Source: Lactobacillus acidophilus
GTDB lineage: Bacteria > Bacillota > Bacilli > Lactobacillales > Lactobacillaceae
Direction: 5' to 3'
Assembly: GCF_034298135.1 (NCBI RefSeq)
Contig: NZ_CP139575.1
Span: forward strand, 1,798,001-1,862,000
DNA length: 64,000 nucleotides
Position 1 is the stretch's first letter; every line of letters begins with the position of its first letter. Made by a program: the position numbers and the translations under genes. The notes under the pieces are model-generated. The model saw nothing but the letters and a program-made list of their open reading frames with translations. It had not been told where the DNA came from and did no database searches. This document shows, piece by piece, positions 18,314-26,462 of the stretch.

Positions 18314-19366
18314 TTAGCTAAAAAATTGCGTTGAAGCGTAATATAGAGCTGCAAAAATAATATTTATTACGGCAAGAGATCCAATGATACTGCATTGCAT
18401 CTTTTTAGTAATTACTAAATAAGCAATGAATTCACGAATAAAGGCGTTTAAAGTGAAGTACCATTTTGTTTTTGCGCCGTAGCCAATACATTGTAAACCT
18501 TGCCGTTTTGCCAAAACAAGCGCTCTATAAACGTGATATGAATTAGTAACGATACAAAATGTGCTGTTAGGTTTCATTAATTGGTGAGAAAATTTAAGAT
18601 TTTGGTTAGTTGTCTTAGATCGATCTTCGATAATAATATCGGATTTAGGTACACCATGTTCTTCTGCATAAGCAGCCATAGCATGACTTTCAGGAATTTC
18701 TTCATCAGGTCCTTGACCACCCGACATAATTAATTTAGAATCAGGATTTTTATGATAAATTTCAATTCCGCGATTAATTCTACTGGCTAATAATGGTGTG
18801 ACTTTTTTACCAAGTAATCCTGCGCCTAAAACAACAATGTAGTTTAGTTTCTTAGTGTTAATGTTAATAAGGTTTAACCAAGAAGTTAGAGTATACATTA
18901 CCATGATGAAGATTATGTAGAAAATACTCATTGATAAAAAGAGATAGATAAATCTAAACCATGGTGCAGAAGTGGAGCGGCCTAAAACAGGATATGCAAA
19001 AATTAGTAGAATAATAGCTATTCCTGTTCCTAGCGATAAAAAGTTAGTCCATTTAGTACCTTCTTTGATCAAAATTTTAATACCGTTATAGAGGAAAATA
19101 ATAATCAAAAGAAATACGAATACTAAAATAAATAATGCTACACCTACAGAGGCCAAAAGTAATAAATTAGCAATTATTTGGTGTTGCTGAGGAAATTGAG
19201 CCTCGATGATAATAAGAGCATCAATGGCCAAAAAAGCTAGAAACATTAAAGTAGAGGTCAAAGTAAGGCCGGCCCACATTGAGCGTCGTTCGTGTGTTAA
19301 GACAAAAATAAAAATTCCAAGGTTAATAAGAAAAATAGCTAAAAGCCAGTAAAATATGGATAACAA
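18314..19366 (-). CDS. YdcF/SanA-family (DUF218) membrane protein
   Basis: 350 residues. About four membrane helices (residues 1-165) are followed by a DUF218 domain: VVLGAGLLGKKVTPLLASRI, MSGGQGPDEEIPESHAMA, EDRSKTTNQN and VTNSYHVYRALVLAKRQG. A final transmembrane segment is at the C-terminus. DUF218 proteins in other bacteria act in envelope integrity; no specific reaction is assigned. A close paralogue is at 48220-49323. Confidence 0.88.
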   Translation of the reverse strand: MLSIFYWLLAIFLINLGIFIFVLTHERRSMWAGLTLTSTLMFLAFLAIDALIIIEAQFPQQHQIIANLLLLASVGVALFILVFVFLLIIIFLYNGIKILIKEGTKWTNFLSLGTGIAIILLIFAYPVLGRSTSAPWFRFIYLFLSMSIFYIIFIMVMYTLTSWLNLININTKKLNYIVVLGAGLLGKKVTPLLASRINRGIEIYHKNPDSKLIMSGGQGPDEEIPESHAMAAYAEEHGVPKSDIIIEDRSKTTNQNLKFSHQLMKPNSTFCIVTNSYHVYRALVLAKRQGLQCIGYGAKTKWYFTLNAFIREFIAYLVITKKMQCSIIGSLAVINIIFAALYYASTQFFS

Positions 19367-19427
19367 TTAAAAACTCCTTTATTTTTTACTTAATTATACG
19401 GAGTTTATAAAATATTTAAAAGAAAAA

Positions 19428-19457
19428 GCAAAAAAGCATCGAAAGGTGCTTTTTTGC
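19428..19457 (-). terminator. Terminator of the copper operon
   Basis: GCAAAAAAGCATC / GGTGCTTTTTTGC 13-bp stem with a GAAA/TTTC loop, ending next to the ATPase stop codon. T-rich on both strands. Confidence 0.85.
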
Positions 19458-21383
19458 TTAATCTAGACCGGCAATTCGGACTTTATTTAAAAGAAGTGAA
19501 CTCGTTACAACTGAAACTGAACTGAAGGCCATTGCAAGTCCCGCTAATTCAGGGCTTAAACTTAATCCGAAGATTACGAATAGACCTGCGGCAATAGGGA
19601 TGCCGATAGTGTTGTAAATGAGAGCCCAGAAGAGGTTTAATTTAATTCTATTGAAAGTCTTCTTGGCAATGTCTAGAGCTCTCACAACACCCATTAAGTC
19701 GTTTTGAACGAGGACAATACCACCAGATTCAATAGCGATATCTGTACCTGAACCCATCGCAATACCAACATTTGCAGTAGATAATGCAGGGGCATCGTTG
19801 ATACCGTCACCTACGAAGGCAACCTTATTACCTTCATTTTGTAATTTCTCAATTTCAGCAGCTTTTTCAGTTGGTAAAACTCCAGCAATAACTTGATCGA
19901 TACCGACTTCTTTACCGATAGCTTCAGCTACATTTTGATTATCACCGGTGAGCATAACGGTTTTAAGGCCACGTTTCTTAAGTTCGGCAATAGCAGCTTT
20001 AGAACTAGGTTTAGGCACATCTTGAATAGCGACTAAACCGATTACTTTTTTATCCAAACCAACATAAACTACAGTTTTAGCTTCTTTTTGTAATTTAATG
20101 GCTTGATCTTTCATTTCCTGGGAAATAGAAATATCTTCTAGCAACTTATCACTACCTACAAAGGCAGTCTTTCCATTGTAGCTTGCTCTAACGCCTTTAC
20201 CTTCAATTGCGGCAAAGCTAGTTACTTTAGCTAAGGCAATTTTATCTTCTTTAGCCTTTTTAACAATGGCGGTAGCAAGTGGGTGTTCAGAGTTTTCTTC
20301 AAGGCTAGCTGCAATAGCTAATACTTTGTCTTTGTCGCCAACAATATCAGTTACTTGTGGCTTACCAACTGTAATAGTACCAGTTTTGTCAAAAACAACT
20401 GTGTTGATGTCGCTAACCTCCTCAAGAACTTCACCGTTTTTGATTAATACACCCATCTTAGCACTACGTGCAGTTCCAACCATTAATGCAGTTGGAGTTG
20501 CGAGACCCAAGGCACATGGACAAGCAATAACAACTACAGAAACTGCAAATAGTAATGCAGTAACTAATGGAGCGTTTAAGAATACGTACCAAACCACGAA
20601 TGTGATAATCGCAATGATTAAAACAGCAGGTACGAAAATGTTAGAAATTTTGTCAGTCAAGTTTTGAATAGGGGCGTGACTAGTTTGTGCTTTTTTAACC
20701 AAATCAACGATTTGTGAAAGCATGGTATCACTACCAACTTTAGTTGCTTTAAAAGTGAAGGTACCGTTAGTGTTGATGGTTGAACCTACAACGTTATCGC
20801 CTTTTTTCTTAGTTACTGGCATACTTTCGCCGGTAACCATAGATTCATCAATAGTAGTTGATCCGTCTACGATAACACCATCAACTGGAATTTTTTCACC
20901 AGGCTTAACACGGATGATATCGCCCACTTTAACTTGATCAAGGGGAACTTTAACGAATTCACCGTTGCGTTCAACTTCGGCATCCTTAGCTTGTAAGTCA
21001 ATTAACTTAGCTAAAGCGTTAGAAGCGTTATTATGCATCTTTTCTTCCATGGCATCCCCAAGAAGTACAAAGACAGTAACGAATGCCGCACTTTCAAAGT
21101 AAACTTCTCGATTAGTGAACATGGCGAAGATACTGTAAAAGTATGCTACAGAAGTACCTACAGCAACTAGTGTATTCATATTAGCGTTATGATTTTTAAA
21201 GGCTGCCCAAGCACTGCTCCAATAAGGAGCAGCCGAAATAGCCATGATAATAGTGGTTGTTACAAATGCAATCCAGTTGTAACCAGGCATCATCCAATGA
21301 AATGGCATAGCAAGCATTTGGATAAGCATCGGGATTGATAAAATAAATGAAATCCAAAACCGCTTAATATTGGATAGTTTCAT
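19458..21383 (-). CDS. copB: Copper-translocating P-type ATPase (no N-terminal HMA domain)
   Basis: A P1B ATPase exporting copper. It has 641 residues, starting directly with membrane helices. Motifs: TGES actuator loop, CPC in [16 protein letters not shown] (copper site), DKTGT phosphorylation site, SEHPLA, and hinge [10 protein letters not shown]. The usual N-terminal CxxC metal-binding domain is missing. Two cupredoxin proteins encoded just upstream may replace it. The ATG overlaps the preceding stop by 1 nt (TAATG). Confidence 0.93.
   Translation of the reverse strand: MKLSNIKRFWISFILSIPMLIQMLAMPFHWMMPGYNWIAFVTTTIIMAISAAPYWSSAWAAFKNHNANMNTLVAVGTSVAYFYSIFAMFTNREVYFESAAFVTVFVLLGDAMEEKMHNNASNALAKLIDLQAKDAEVERNGEFVKVPLDQVKVGDIIRVKPGEKIPVDGVIVDGSTTIDESMVTGESMPVTKKKGDNVVGSTINTNGTFTFKATKVGSDTMLSQIVDLVKKAQTSHAPIQNLTDKISNIFVPAVLIIAIITFVVWYVFLNAPLVTALLFAVSVVVIACPCALGLATPTALMVGTARSAKMGVLIKNGEVLEEVSDINTVVFDKTGTITVGKPQVTDIVGDKDKVLAIAASLEENSEHPLATAIVKKAKEDKIALAKVTSFAAIEGKGVRASYNGKTAFVGSDKLLEDISISQEMKDQAIKLQKEAKTVVYVGLDKKVIGLVAIQDVPKPSSKAAIAELKKRGLKTVMLTGDNQNVAEAIGKEVGIDQVIAGVLPTEKAAEIEKLQNEGNKVAFVGDGINDAPALSTANVGIAMGSGTDIAIESGGIVLVQNDLMGVVRALDIAKKTFNRIKLNLFWALIYNTIGIPIAAGLFVIFGLSLSPELAGLAMAFSSVSVVTSSLLLNKVRIAGLD
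20113..20126 (+). other. Noc-binding-site-like motif (best match)
   Basis: ATTTCCTGGGAAAT differs from the B. subtilis NBS only at one central base (13 of 14). It lies inside the ATPase gene. Confidence 0.5.
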
Positions 21384-21670
21384 TATTTAACGACGACCTT
21401 TCCATGAAACATGTCCATACCACAAGCATAGTTGTAAGTACCAGGCTTATCGGTAGGAATATCAATAGTAACGTCTTTTTTACCATCTAATTTTTCATCA
21501 AAATTCAAGTCTCTTGAAACAACTTCGTTCATACATCCCATATTATCCGATGGGATGAATTTTAATTGAGCAGGCTTACCCACCTTAAAAGTGACGGTAT
21601 CTGGTTTGTAACCGTGATTATCTGCATTAACAACAACTTTTTTAGTTTGATTCTTTGAAAAAATACTCAT
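21383..21670 (-). CDS. Cupredoxin-domain protein 2 (soluble)
   Basis: 95 residues from the ATG at 21670, which overlaps the upstream stop (TAATG). A longer frame exists only because the upstream gene's end is open in this frame. It is a single cupredoxin-like fold with conserved GCMNEVV and C-terminal [15 protein letters not shown], giving potential Cu ligands Cys, Cys, Met and His. No signal peptide. It is a tandem duplicate of the next gene, apparently a cytoplasmic copper carrier for the ATPase. Confidence 0.85.
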   Translation of the reverse strand: MSIFSKNQTKKVVVNADNHGYKPDTVTFKVGKPAQLKFIPSDNMGCMNEVVSRDLNFDEKLDGKKDVTIDIPTDKPGTYNYACGMDMFHGKVVVK

Positions 21671-22047
21671 TATTTTACAACAACCTTTCCATGAAACATA
21701 TCCATACCACAAGCGAAGTTATAAGTACCTTTCTTGTCAGTTGGAATATCGATAGTAGTAACTTTTTGCTTGGTTAGATCCTTATCAACGCCAAGCTGTT
21801 CGAAAACAACATGAGATAAACAAGCAGTTGAATCTTTCATATCAAAATTAATTTTTGCTGGAACGCCTTGTTTAAGAACAACAGTTGAAGGAGAGTACCC
21901 ACCTTTAACAACGATATTTGCTTCTTGTATCCCTTGATTAACATTAGCATTTTCTACAGATTCTTCATGTTTACCGAAGAACCACCAGAGAATAAAGCCA
22001 ATCAATAGAATAGCGACTATTAATGTAATAATTTGTGAAATATTCAT
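21670..22047 (-). CDS. Cupredoxin-domain protein 1 (membrane-anchored)
   Basis: 125 residues. The N-terminal transmembrane helix (about 5-25, IITLIVAILLIGFILWWFF) is followed by a cupredoxin domain with ACLSHVVF and C-terminal [15 protein letters not shown], nearly identical to protein 2. CopY precedes it by 9 nt. By topology rules the KH-rich flank after the helix would place the domain inside the cell, but this is not certain. Confidence 0.85.
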   Translation of the reverse strand: MNISQIITLIVAILLIGFILWWFFGKHEESVENANVNQGIQEANIVVKGGYSPSTVVLKQGVPAKINFDMKDSTACLSHVVFEQLGVDKDLTKQKVTTIDIPTDKKGTYNFACGMDMFHGKVVVK

Positions 22048-22056
22048 TCTTTCCTC

Positions 22057-22497
22057 CTAGCAGAAGTGCTTTTCATCTGGCAAGCAGTTACACGGAACTT
22101 TGGCAGGAGCGTTTTTTTCTTTTTCAGAGATTTTCTGCTTCATTTTTTCTAAATCATTTTTTGAAATAGAAGAATCGGCTAAAAGTTGTAATAATACTTC
22201 ACCTTTATGCATGTCACACATACGATTAAGTAGCTCTTGTGCAGTTTCCGCCATCACTTGGGTCTGATTGATCTTAGCGGTATAAACGAAGTGTCTGCCT
22301 TCTTTTTTAGTACTCAGTAGGTTCTTTTGAACCAAACGACGTAATAAAGTTTTAATTGTTGATTCGGACCAATCTTTTTTAGCTTGCAGTTCATGAATTA
22401 TCTGGGTTGAACTCACAGGCTCAAGTGTCCAAATGATTCGCATGACTTCCCACTCACTGTCGGAAATTGTGCTTTCTTTTTCTTGAAGTTTAACCAT
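22057..22497 (-). CDS. copY: CopY-family copper-responsive repressor
   Basis: 146 residues. The N-terminal BlaI/MecI-type winged helix (about 8-75) has ISDSEWEVMRIIWTLEPVSS and WSESTIKTLLRRLVQKNLL. The C-terminal metal site is CNCLPDEKHFC (Cys 136, 138, 146), not the canonical CxCx4CxC. It probably represses the operon through the two cop boxes upstream and is released by copper. Confidence 0.92.
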   Translation of the reverse strand: MVKLQEKESTISDSEWEVMRIIWTLEPVSSTQIIHELQAKKDWSESTIKTLLRRLVQKNLLSTKKEGRHFVYTAKINQTQVMAETAQELLNRMCDMHKGEVLLQLLADSSISKNDLEKMKQKISEKEKNAPAKVPCNCLPDEKHFC

Positions 22498-22514
22498 TTC
22501 TTCCTCCTATCGTT

Positions 22515-22553
22515 TACAAATGTAACTATACAACTAATATTTACATTTGTAAA
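22515..22553 (-). promoter_or_regulatory. cop promoter with two CopY operators
   Basis: Minus strand: -35 TTTACA (22553-22548), 17-nt spacer, -10 TATAGT (22530-22525). cop boxes TACAnnTGTA at 22542-22551 (overlapping the -35) and 22515-22524 (just past the -10) both match perfectly and both sit in 12-bp palindromes. Confidence 0.9.
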
Positions 22554-22565
22554 CCCTAAAACACT

Positions 22566-22592
22566 AAAAAAAGAAAGACATATGTCTTTCTT
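22566..22592 (-). terminator. Terminator after oppA1
   Basis: AAGAAAGACATATGTCTTTCTT is a perfect palindrome (22571-22592, here given in two halves of 11), followed on the minus strand by a T-run. Confidence 0.7.
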
Positions 22593-22599
22593 AAGATAA

Positions 22600-24228
22600 T
22601 TAATTGAAGTAAACGTTCTTGAAATCGTATGGAACGCCTGTTGGATTAAAGGATACATTCTTAACATCAGTTTTAAGAAGTTGTGGGTGAGCTACTTGAA
22701 CTAATGGAATAGTACCTTGATCTCTCATTAAGATCTTTTCTGCAGCAACTAATCTGCTCCAACGTTTAACAGGACTATTACCATAAACGTTTTCGGATTG
22801 ATCTAGTAATTTGTTAAATTGATTATTGTTCCAACCGTTATTAAGGTAGCTTGATCCTTTTTGGAAAACATCTAGGAAGTTAATTGGGTCACCAAAAACA
22901 GCCTGCCAATTCTTGATTGTGATTTCGTAGTTTCCTGTAGTTTGACGAGAAATCAATTGAGTAAATGGAATGTTTTGTACTGAAATATTTACGTTAGGCA
23001 AACGATCCAGTTGACTTTGTAAGAATTCGGCAGTTTGTTTTGAAGAATCGTCATCACTTGCCAACAAAGTAACTTTAATGGATTTGATGCCAGTTTCCTT
23101 ATAGCCTTGTTGGAGCAATGATTTAGCCTTATTTAAGTCATAACTTACGCCACTTTTTACGTAAGCGTCATTTTCAAATTGAGCACCGGTTTTTGGATTT
23201 GTACCCATGCCTGATGGAACGAAGCCCTTAGCTGGAATAGAGCCATCTTTTAAGATGTTGTTTGCTAATTGTTGACGGTTGATTGCATATGAGAATGCTT
23301 GTCTAATTTTAAGATCTTTGAATGCCTTAACTTTGTTTTGATTTAATTCAAGACGACGAATAGCTGAGGAAAGTCTAGCGTGGTAGCCAGCCTTATTCTT
23401 GTTGGCAGCTACTTGTTGACCTGTTAAGCCTGTTTCGTCAGCTTTTCCAGCTTGGAAGAGGTTATAACTGGTGGTTGTTGATTCACTGACTTGTTCGTTG
23501 ACTCTGTCTAATTTAACGTTCTTAGCATCCCAGTAATTCTTATTTTTGGCTAAAGTCCAAGTTTTATTGTTTCCTGTCCACTTAGTTAAAGTGAATGGAC
23601 CAGAAGAAACAGTGTATTTAGCTTGAGTACCATAAAGTTTGCCATACTTTTGAACAACTTTTTGATCTTGAGGGAAGAATAATGGCCATGCAAGCAAATT
23701 CTTAAAGTAACTTAATGGACGAGTAAGTTCTATGTGTAAATGATATTTAGAAGGTGCAGTTACGCCAAGAGTAGATGGTTTCTTTTTGCCACTGTTGATT
23801 GCTTGGGCATTCTTAATTTGATAGAGGTAAAAGGCCATTTGTGATTTGGTAGCTGGTGTAACGGTTCTTTGATATGAATAAACAAAATCTTTTGCAGTAA
23901 GGGGATCGCCATTTGACCACTTGGCATTTTTACGTAAGACGAAATCGTAAACTCTGCCGCCTTTGGATGTTTTAACAGATTTGGCTAAAGAAAGTCTTGG
24001 CTTATTGTTTTTATCTAAACGATAAAGACCATCACCAGTGTTCAATAAGGCTTGGAAACTAGTAGTATCAGTGGCTAAAGATGGATCTTGAGTTGATAAT
24101 TGGGTGGTTTCTGACCAATTTAAAACTTGCTTTTTCTTTTGAGAGGCTGATTGATTGCCACAAGCTGCAAGAGCCAATGCTGAAACGATAATTGTGCTTG
24201 TTGCTAAAATCTTCTTTGATATTCTCAT
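22600..24228 (-). CDS. oppA: Oligopeptide ABC transporter substrate-binding lipoprotein (OppA family)
   Basis: 542 residues from the ATG at 24228, with AAGGAG 9 nt upstream. The signal peptide ends in lipobox LALAAC. SBP family 5 pattern: LNWSETTQLSTQDPSLATDT near the N-terminus, FVLRKNAKWSNGDPLTAKDFVYS, and NWQAVFGDPINFLDVF near the C-terminus. No Opp permease or ATPase genes are adjacent, so it probably serves a transporter encoded elsewhere. A T-box leader precedes it, tying expression to one uncharged tRNA. A paralogue, broken, is at 26463-28087. Confidence 0.92.
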   Translation of the reverse strand: MRISKKILATSTIIVSALALAACGNQSASQKKKQVLNWSETTQLSTQDPSLATDTTSFQALLNTGDGLYRLDKNNKPRLSLAKSVKTSKGGRVYDFVLRKNAKWSNGDPLTAKDFVYSYQRTVTPATKSQMAFYLYQIKNAQAINSGKKKPSTLGVTAPSKYHLHIELTRPLSYFKNLLAWPLFFPQDQKVVQKYGKLYGTQAKYTVSSGPFTLTKWTGNNKTWTLAKNKNYWDAKNVKLDRVNEQVSESTTTSYNLFQAGKADETGLTGQQVAANKNKAGYHARLSSAIRRLELNQNKVKAFKDLKIRQAFSYAINRQQLANNILKDGSIPAKGFVPSGMGTNPKTGAQFENDAYVKSGVSYDLNKAKSLLQQGYKETGIKSIKVTLLASDDDSSKQTAEFLQSQLDRLPNVNISVQNIPFTQLISRQTTGNYEITIKNWQAVFGDPINFLDVFQKGSSYLNNGWNNNQFNKLLDQSENVYGNSPVKRWSRLVAAEKILMRDQGTIPLVQVAHPQLLKTDVKNVSFNPTGVPYDFKNVYFN

Positions 24229-24264
24229 TGCTAAACTCCTTTGCATAGACGAAAATTAAGCAAT

Positions 24265-24586
24265 GAAAAAGAAAAAAACGCCTTACTAGATCATATCGAT
24301 CTAATAGGGCGTTTATCACGCGGTACCACCTATTCTTCATGGAAGTTCCACCTTGGTTCATGTACGGTCAAAAAGACGATACACTACCGCGATAGAGGGC
24401 GGACCCTGAATCTGCTAAATATCGCAGGTTCATGCTCGAAGGCCATTTTCAAAGATAATATATAGTCATTTCCTTCCACCAATATGGAAACTCTCTGTGG
24501 ACGATATTATCAATTACTTTTCTTGTCATTGCTTAATTTGTTTTTAATGTTGCTATCATAATATATCCTAGGAAATAATTTGTCAA
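24265..24586 (-). ncRNA. T-box riboswitch leader upstream of oppA1
   Basis: The minus strand carries the T-box core AGGTGGTACCGCG (24331-24319) followed by a terminator (AACGCC... to ...GGCGTT, 24277-24313). Upstream is a Stem I with AGAGAG and GGTG distal elements. Promoter TTGACA (24586-24581), 17 nt, TATTAT (24563-24558). The specifier-loop 3' side reads GAAAATGG. If the codon is the triplet before the conserved purine, it is AUG (Met, 24446-24444). UGGU in the core fits discriminator A73. Confidence 0.92.
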
Positions 24587-24593
24587 CAAAAAA

Positions 24594-24845
24594 TTAACGA
24601 TTAAAAAGACTAACGATCAACAGTACTATGATAATCCAAATTACATCAAGCAAATAAATCAAGATTTTGGTCCACATTTTCTGATAGAGTTGGCCAGTTT
24701 GAAATAGAAGATACAGGGTAAATCCAGCAAGAATGACGACCATTGTAGTTCCTAATGAGTTGTGGATGTTGAAGTAAAAATAGATACCTGTAATAGCTGA
24801 GAAAATAAGGGTACCCATGATCCATAATGCTTTCTTATCTTTCAT
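24594..24845 (-). CDS. Small membrane protein (83 aa), unknown
   Basis: Starts MKDKKALWIMG at the ATG 24845, with GGAGG 7 nt upstream. Three hydrophobic segments (about 6-25, 30-50, 58-80) end in SLFNR. Not recognised. It lies just upstream of the T-box promoter and downstream of the purine permease terminator. Confidence 0.7.
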   Translation of the reverse strand: MKDKKALWIMGTLIFSAITGIYFYFNIHNSLGTTMVVILAGFTLYLLFQTGQLYQKMWTKILIYLLDVIWIIIVLLIVSLFNR

Positions 24846-24860
24846 AAAACCTCCATAAAA

Positions 24861-24892
24861 ATATCCGCTTCCCAATCGAAGCGGATATAGTT
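24861..24892 (-). terminator. Terminator after purine permease 1
   Basis: ATATCCGCTTC (24861-24871) / GAAGCGGATAT (24878-24888), 11-bp stem. Minus-strand T-run follows. Confidence 0.85.
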
Positions 24893-24896
24893 TCTT

Positions 24897-26207
24897 CTAT
24901 AAGTTAGTAACCAGGAAGAAGATGACGAATACCGCAAACAGGATGTACATCATTGGAGTAACTTCCTTGGCACGCTTTGAAGCGATCATAGTGATAGGAT
25001 AGGCAATTAAACCTAAAGCCAAACCATCTGAAATACTGTAAGTTAACGGCATACCTACAACCGTCAAAAATGCTGGGAAAGCAATTTCAAACTTATCCCA
25101 ATCAATCTTTCTTAAGTTGCTTGCCATAAGCACACCAACAATAATCAATGCTGGGGCTGTTACAGTGGTTGGAATAACGGAAAGAAGTGGACTAAAAATC
25201 ATGCTGATAATGAAGAAAATACCAACAAAGATAGCAGTTAAACCAGTTCTACCGCCCATTGCGATACCAGCACTTGATTCTACTGAAGTACCAAGTGGAG
25301 CAGTACCAAGGACTGCTCCTTCAACCATGGCAGTTGAGTCGGCTAAGAATGCACGACCAATTCGTGGGATCTTACCATCTTTATCAACCATACCGGCTTG
25401 TTCAGTCATCCCAATCAAAGTACCAGCAGTATCAAAGAATGTAACAAGTAAGAAGGTTAAAACAACCATCCAAAGTTGTGCCGTATTGATGTCTTTTAAG
25501 TGAAAAACGGCTTGTCCAAAAGTTGGTGTAATGCTTGGTGCGCCCGCAATGATGCCATGTGGCAATGGAATTTGACCGATAATCATGCCAAAAATAGCGG
25601 TAATGATCATGCCCACAAAAATTGAGCCAGGTACGTTTAAACACATTAAAATAACTGTTAAAACTAAACCGAATAAAGTAATCCAAACAGCAGGATTACT
25701 GAATTTACCTAGAGTAACTAAAGTTGAGTCACTGTTAACAATTAACTGACCATTTTTTAAGCCGATGAATGCAATGAATAAACCAATACCAGCTGAAATT
25801 GCATACTTCATATCTTGTGGAATCGCATTGACCACCATTTCACGCAATTTAAAAACGGTAATTAAAATGAACAAGATTGATGCAACCAGAACGGCAGCTA
25901 ATGCTGTTTCCCAGGAAATGTGCATCCCCACGCATACGTTGTATGCGAAGAAAGCACCACTACCTAGAGTTGGAGCTAAGGCAATAGGGTAGTTTGCAAT
26001 AAAGCCCATCAGGAAACAACCAATTGCTGTAGCGATGGCCGTTACAGTGAAGGCTGCACCTTTAGGAATACCAGCTGCGTGTAAAATATTAGGGTTAACA
26101 AATAGGATGTAGGAGAGGCTGACAAACGTAGTTAATGCGGCAATTAATTCGCGTTTAACGTTAGTGTTAGCTTCTTCTAAATGAAAGACTTTATTTAAAA
26201 AATCCAT
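24897..26207 (-). CDS. NCS2/AzgA-type purine permease 1 (guanine/hypoxanthine)
   Basis: 436 residues from the ATG at 26207, with TGGAGG upstream. Twelve to fourteen membrane helices. AzgA hallmarks: FVSLSYILFVNPNIL, GAFFAYNVCVGM, AISAGIGLFIAFIGL, LLVTFFDTAGTLIG and SSAGIAMGGRTGLTA. It is the only one of the three copies with a guanine riboswitch, supporting guanine or hypoxanthine as substrate. Its TFGQAVFH and TSVESSAG segments are near identical in all three copies. Confidence 0.92.
   Translation of the reverse strand: MDFLNKVFHLEEANTNVKRELIAALTTFVSLSYILFVNPNILHAAGIPKGAAFTVTAIATAIGCFLMGFIANYPIALAPTLGSGAFFAYNVCVGMHISWETALAAVLVASILFILITVFKLREMVVNAIPQDMKYAISAGIGLFIAFIGLKNGQLIVNSDSTLVTLGKFSNPAVWITLFGLVLTVILMCLNVPGSIFVGMIITAIFGMIIGQIPLPHGIIAGAPSITPTFGQAVFHLKDINTAQLWMVVLTFLLVTFFDTAGTLIGMTEQAGMVDKDGKIPRIGRAFLADSTAMVEGAVLGTAPLGTSVESSAGIAMGGRTGLTAIFVGIFFIISMIFSPLLSVIPTTVTAPALIIVGVLMASNLRKIDWDKFEIAFPAFLTVVGMPLTYSISDGLALGLIAYPITMIASKRAKEVTPMMYILFAVFVIFFLVTNL
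25916..25929 (-). other. Noc-binding-site-like motif
   Basis: Minus strand reads ATTTCCTGGGAAAC, 12 of 14 to the NBS consensus. Inside purine permease 1. Confidence 0.4.
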
Positions 26208-26229
26208 TGCGCCTCCAAAATAAAAACAA

Positions 26230-26372
26230 AAAGAAAAAAGACATAGCTTACCCAAAGTCATGGGTAAAAGATGTCCTTAATAAAATTATGACGTCTGATA
26301 CCTATAGTCCTGAATTTATGGCTCAGGGTAGATACTGTCGACCTTATTTCGACGATATATAGATAACTTGAT
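26230..26372 (-). ncRNA. Guanine (purine) riboswitch upstream of permease 1
   Basis: Minus-strand RNA: P2 GTCGA...TCGAC closing loop AATAAGG, J2/3 AGTATCTACC, P3 CTGAG...TTCAG, and J3/1 GACTATAG. The pyrimidine in GACTAT is C, the guanine-class specificity base. A terminator follows: GACATC...TTACCCA / TGGGTAA...ATGTC then T-run (26232-26275). This is an OFF switch by premature termination. Confidence 0.88.
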
Positions 26373-26409
26373 TGTTAAGTATTTTAGCAGAAATACGTGG
26401 CCTACGCAA

Positions 26410-26423
26410 ATTTCCTGGGAAAC
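26410..26423 (+). other. Noc-binding-site-like motif
   Basis: ATTTCCTGGGAAAC, 12 of 14 to the NBS consensus, intergenic, about 500 bp from the site at 25916. Confidence 0.4.
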
Positions 26424-26424
26424 A

Positions 26425-26449
26425 AAAAGCAAGCAGCCGGAACTGCTTG
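26425..26449 (-). terminator. Terminator after oppA2
   Basis: CAAGCAG (26430-26436) / CTGCTTG (26443-26449) stem with a minus-strand T-run. Confidence 0.75.
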
Positions 26450-26462
26450 TTTTAAAAATTAT

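Noticed and set aside
20266..20667. 133-aa plus-strand frame over the copper ATPase
   Set aside because: Antisense shadow; no ribosome site or homology recognised.
25117..25503. 128-aa plus-strand frame inside purine permease 1, and a 101-aa frame at 33629-33934
   Set aside because: Shadow frames antisense to conserved permease codons; similar shadows occur over both permeases and have no ribosome site.
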